From: SAR116 cluster bacterium AG-325-I21
GTDB taxonomy: Bacteria > Pseudomonadota > Alphaproteobacteria > Puniceispirillales > Puniceispirillaceae
Direction of reading: 5' to 3'
Length of the DNA stretch: 55,792 bases
NCBI GenBank assembly: GCA_003282865.1
Contig: QBYK01000011.1
Coordinates: 1-55,792, forward strand
Shown piece after piece: positions 55,208-55,792 of the stretch (its first letter is position 1; each line of letters begins with the position of its first letter). The notes under the pieces are model-generated. The model made no database searches, was not told the DNA's origin, and worked only from the letters and a program-made list of their open reading frames with translations. Position numbers and translations under genes: made by a program.

Positions 55208-55792
55208 GCCTTCGCCTCATCTGCAAAATACGTTTGCTGACGAGCCAACAAACGCCGAACAACCTCAACTGAGGCCTCACGCCGGTATTGGGCAGGGGCG
55301 CGAACATCATTAATAGGTGCTAATTCAGTGAACAAATCCTGTGTAATTCGATCGCAGGCAGTAGCCAATGGTTTTCTCCATAAGGTTGACTCAACACGCT
55401 CCATTCGTATTGCAACCTCACTGCATGCACCAATTGACAAGGCAACAGTTGAGATCATTCCAGCTTTGTCAACATCTAAACGAAGAGCGGCCATACTAAT
55501 CGAAATTACCAGATAAGACCGTGCACCAAGTTTTAAAAAACTAGATTGGCCAGTAGTTGATGTTGATGGAATACGGAGCGCGCTGACCATTTCACCGGTT
55601 TCCAGCGCCGTTTTTCTGTTTCCTAGAATAAACTTAGATAATGGCAGATAGCGAAAGCCGGACGTGGAAGCAATTTCTACCTCCGCATCAAGTGTCAGTA
55701 ATGGCGGCACCCCATCTGCCGCTGGTGATGCGTTACAGAGGTTTCCAACAACTGTAGCGCGGTTTTGGATCTGGATTGATCCCACCTCGCCT
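55204..55792 (-). CDS. FAD-binding subunit of the xanthine-dehydrogenase-family hydroxylase (partial)
   Basis: The last 195 or so residues are present; the gene begins beyond the right edge. The in-window frame is open to the edge, and the text GSIQIQNRATVVGNLCNASP is the FAD-binding pyrophosphate signature of CoxM/XdhA-type medium subunits. It continues PAADGVPPLLTLDAEVEI and FLKLGARSYLVISISMAALR, with the CO-dehydrogenase flavoprotein C-terminal domain after it. It transfers electrons from the 2Fe-2S centres to an acceptor. Its stop overlaps the start of the fused hydroxylase subunit by four bases, so they form one enzyme. Confidence 0.92.
   Translation of the reverse strand, partial: GEVGSIQIQNRATVVGNLCNASPAADGVPPLLTLDAEVEIASTSGFRYLPLSKFILGNRKTALETGEMVSALRIPSTSTTGQSSFLKLGARSYLVISISMAALRLDVDKAGMISTVALSIGACSEVAIRMERVESTLWRKPLATACDRITQDLFTELAPINDVRAPAQYRREASVEVVRRLLARQQTYFADEAKA

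Noticed and set aside
1-55792. Mobile elements, prophage, CRISPR arrays, rRNA genes and toxin-antitoxin pairs
   Set aside because: None was seen: no transposase or integrase text, no regularly spaced repeats and no terminal inverted repeats. The window appears to be ordinary chromosome apart from the features listed.

Overview
The window looks like a chromosomal stretch of an aerobic marine alphaproteobacterium. The best guess is a SAR116 (Puniceispirillum-like) or related lineage. This rests on gene families and gene order, not on any search. Alphaproteobacterial pairings include yqeY/dnaG/rpoD beside carAB, ilvE followed by a PetP-type MarR and a PetR-type response regulator, lgt-midA-pgeF, rplY-pth-ychF, a petABC operon, and a DUF1285/NUDIX/DUF6111/CCA-adding-enzyme run. 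COQ9-like and ELM1 proteins also point to this class. A DmdA-type DMSP demethylase points to a marine habitat. Base composition looks uniform by eye. No phage, insertion sequence, integrase or CRISPR array was seen.

Left part (1-15.4 kb): the end of a glutamine amidotransferase gene; an orphan hydantoinase/oxoprolinase; a CAT-anticodon tRNA; the rpoD, dnaG and yqeY information-processing genes on the minus strand; carA-carB-greA on the plus strand; an Lrp/AsnC regulator divergent from an ELM1-family protein; and a Tat-exported MsrP.

Middle part (15.5-36.2 kb): a class I aminotransferase; uvrB and uvrC separated by an unusually long AT-rich gap with DnaA-box-like motifs; pgsA and moaD; ilvE; a MarR/response regulator/histidine kinase set resembling PetP-PetR; CsaA; a COQ9-like protein; ProC; YbjN; UbiK; the overlapping lgt-midA-pgeF operon; prs; and rplY-pth-ychF.

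Right part (36.3-55.8 kb): the cytochrome bc1 operon petABC with hemF and the CCA-adding enzyme upstream on the same strand; a cyclophilin; a rarD-like transporter gene broken by about four frameshifts; a cold-shock gene; then a long minus-strand catabolic region. Read in its own direction (right to left), that region encodes an FAD subunit and a fused 2Fe-2S/molybdopterin subunit of a xanthine-dehydrogenase-family hydroxylase, a 6-hydroxynicotinate-reductase-like iron-sulfur protein, a UPF0280/ApbE-like protein, a HAD phosphatase, a ferredoxin-reductase-type flavoprotein, L-threonine aldolase and DmdA.

The most interesting material is this last region. It resembles a reductive N-heterocycle (nicotinate-like) pathway in an apparently aerobic organism, with an ApbE-like protein placed where a flavin-attachment factor would be expected. 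Other points of interest are the PetPR-type regulatory set sharing a window with petABC, a perfect palindrome just upstream of petA, the DnaA-box-rich uvrB-uvrC gap, and the decaying rarD. Functional names come from reading motifs in the translations; no database search was possible.
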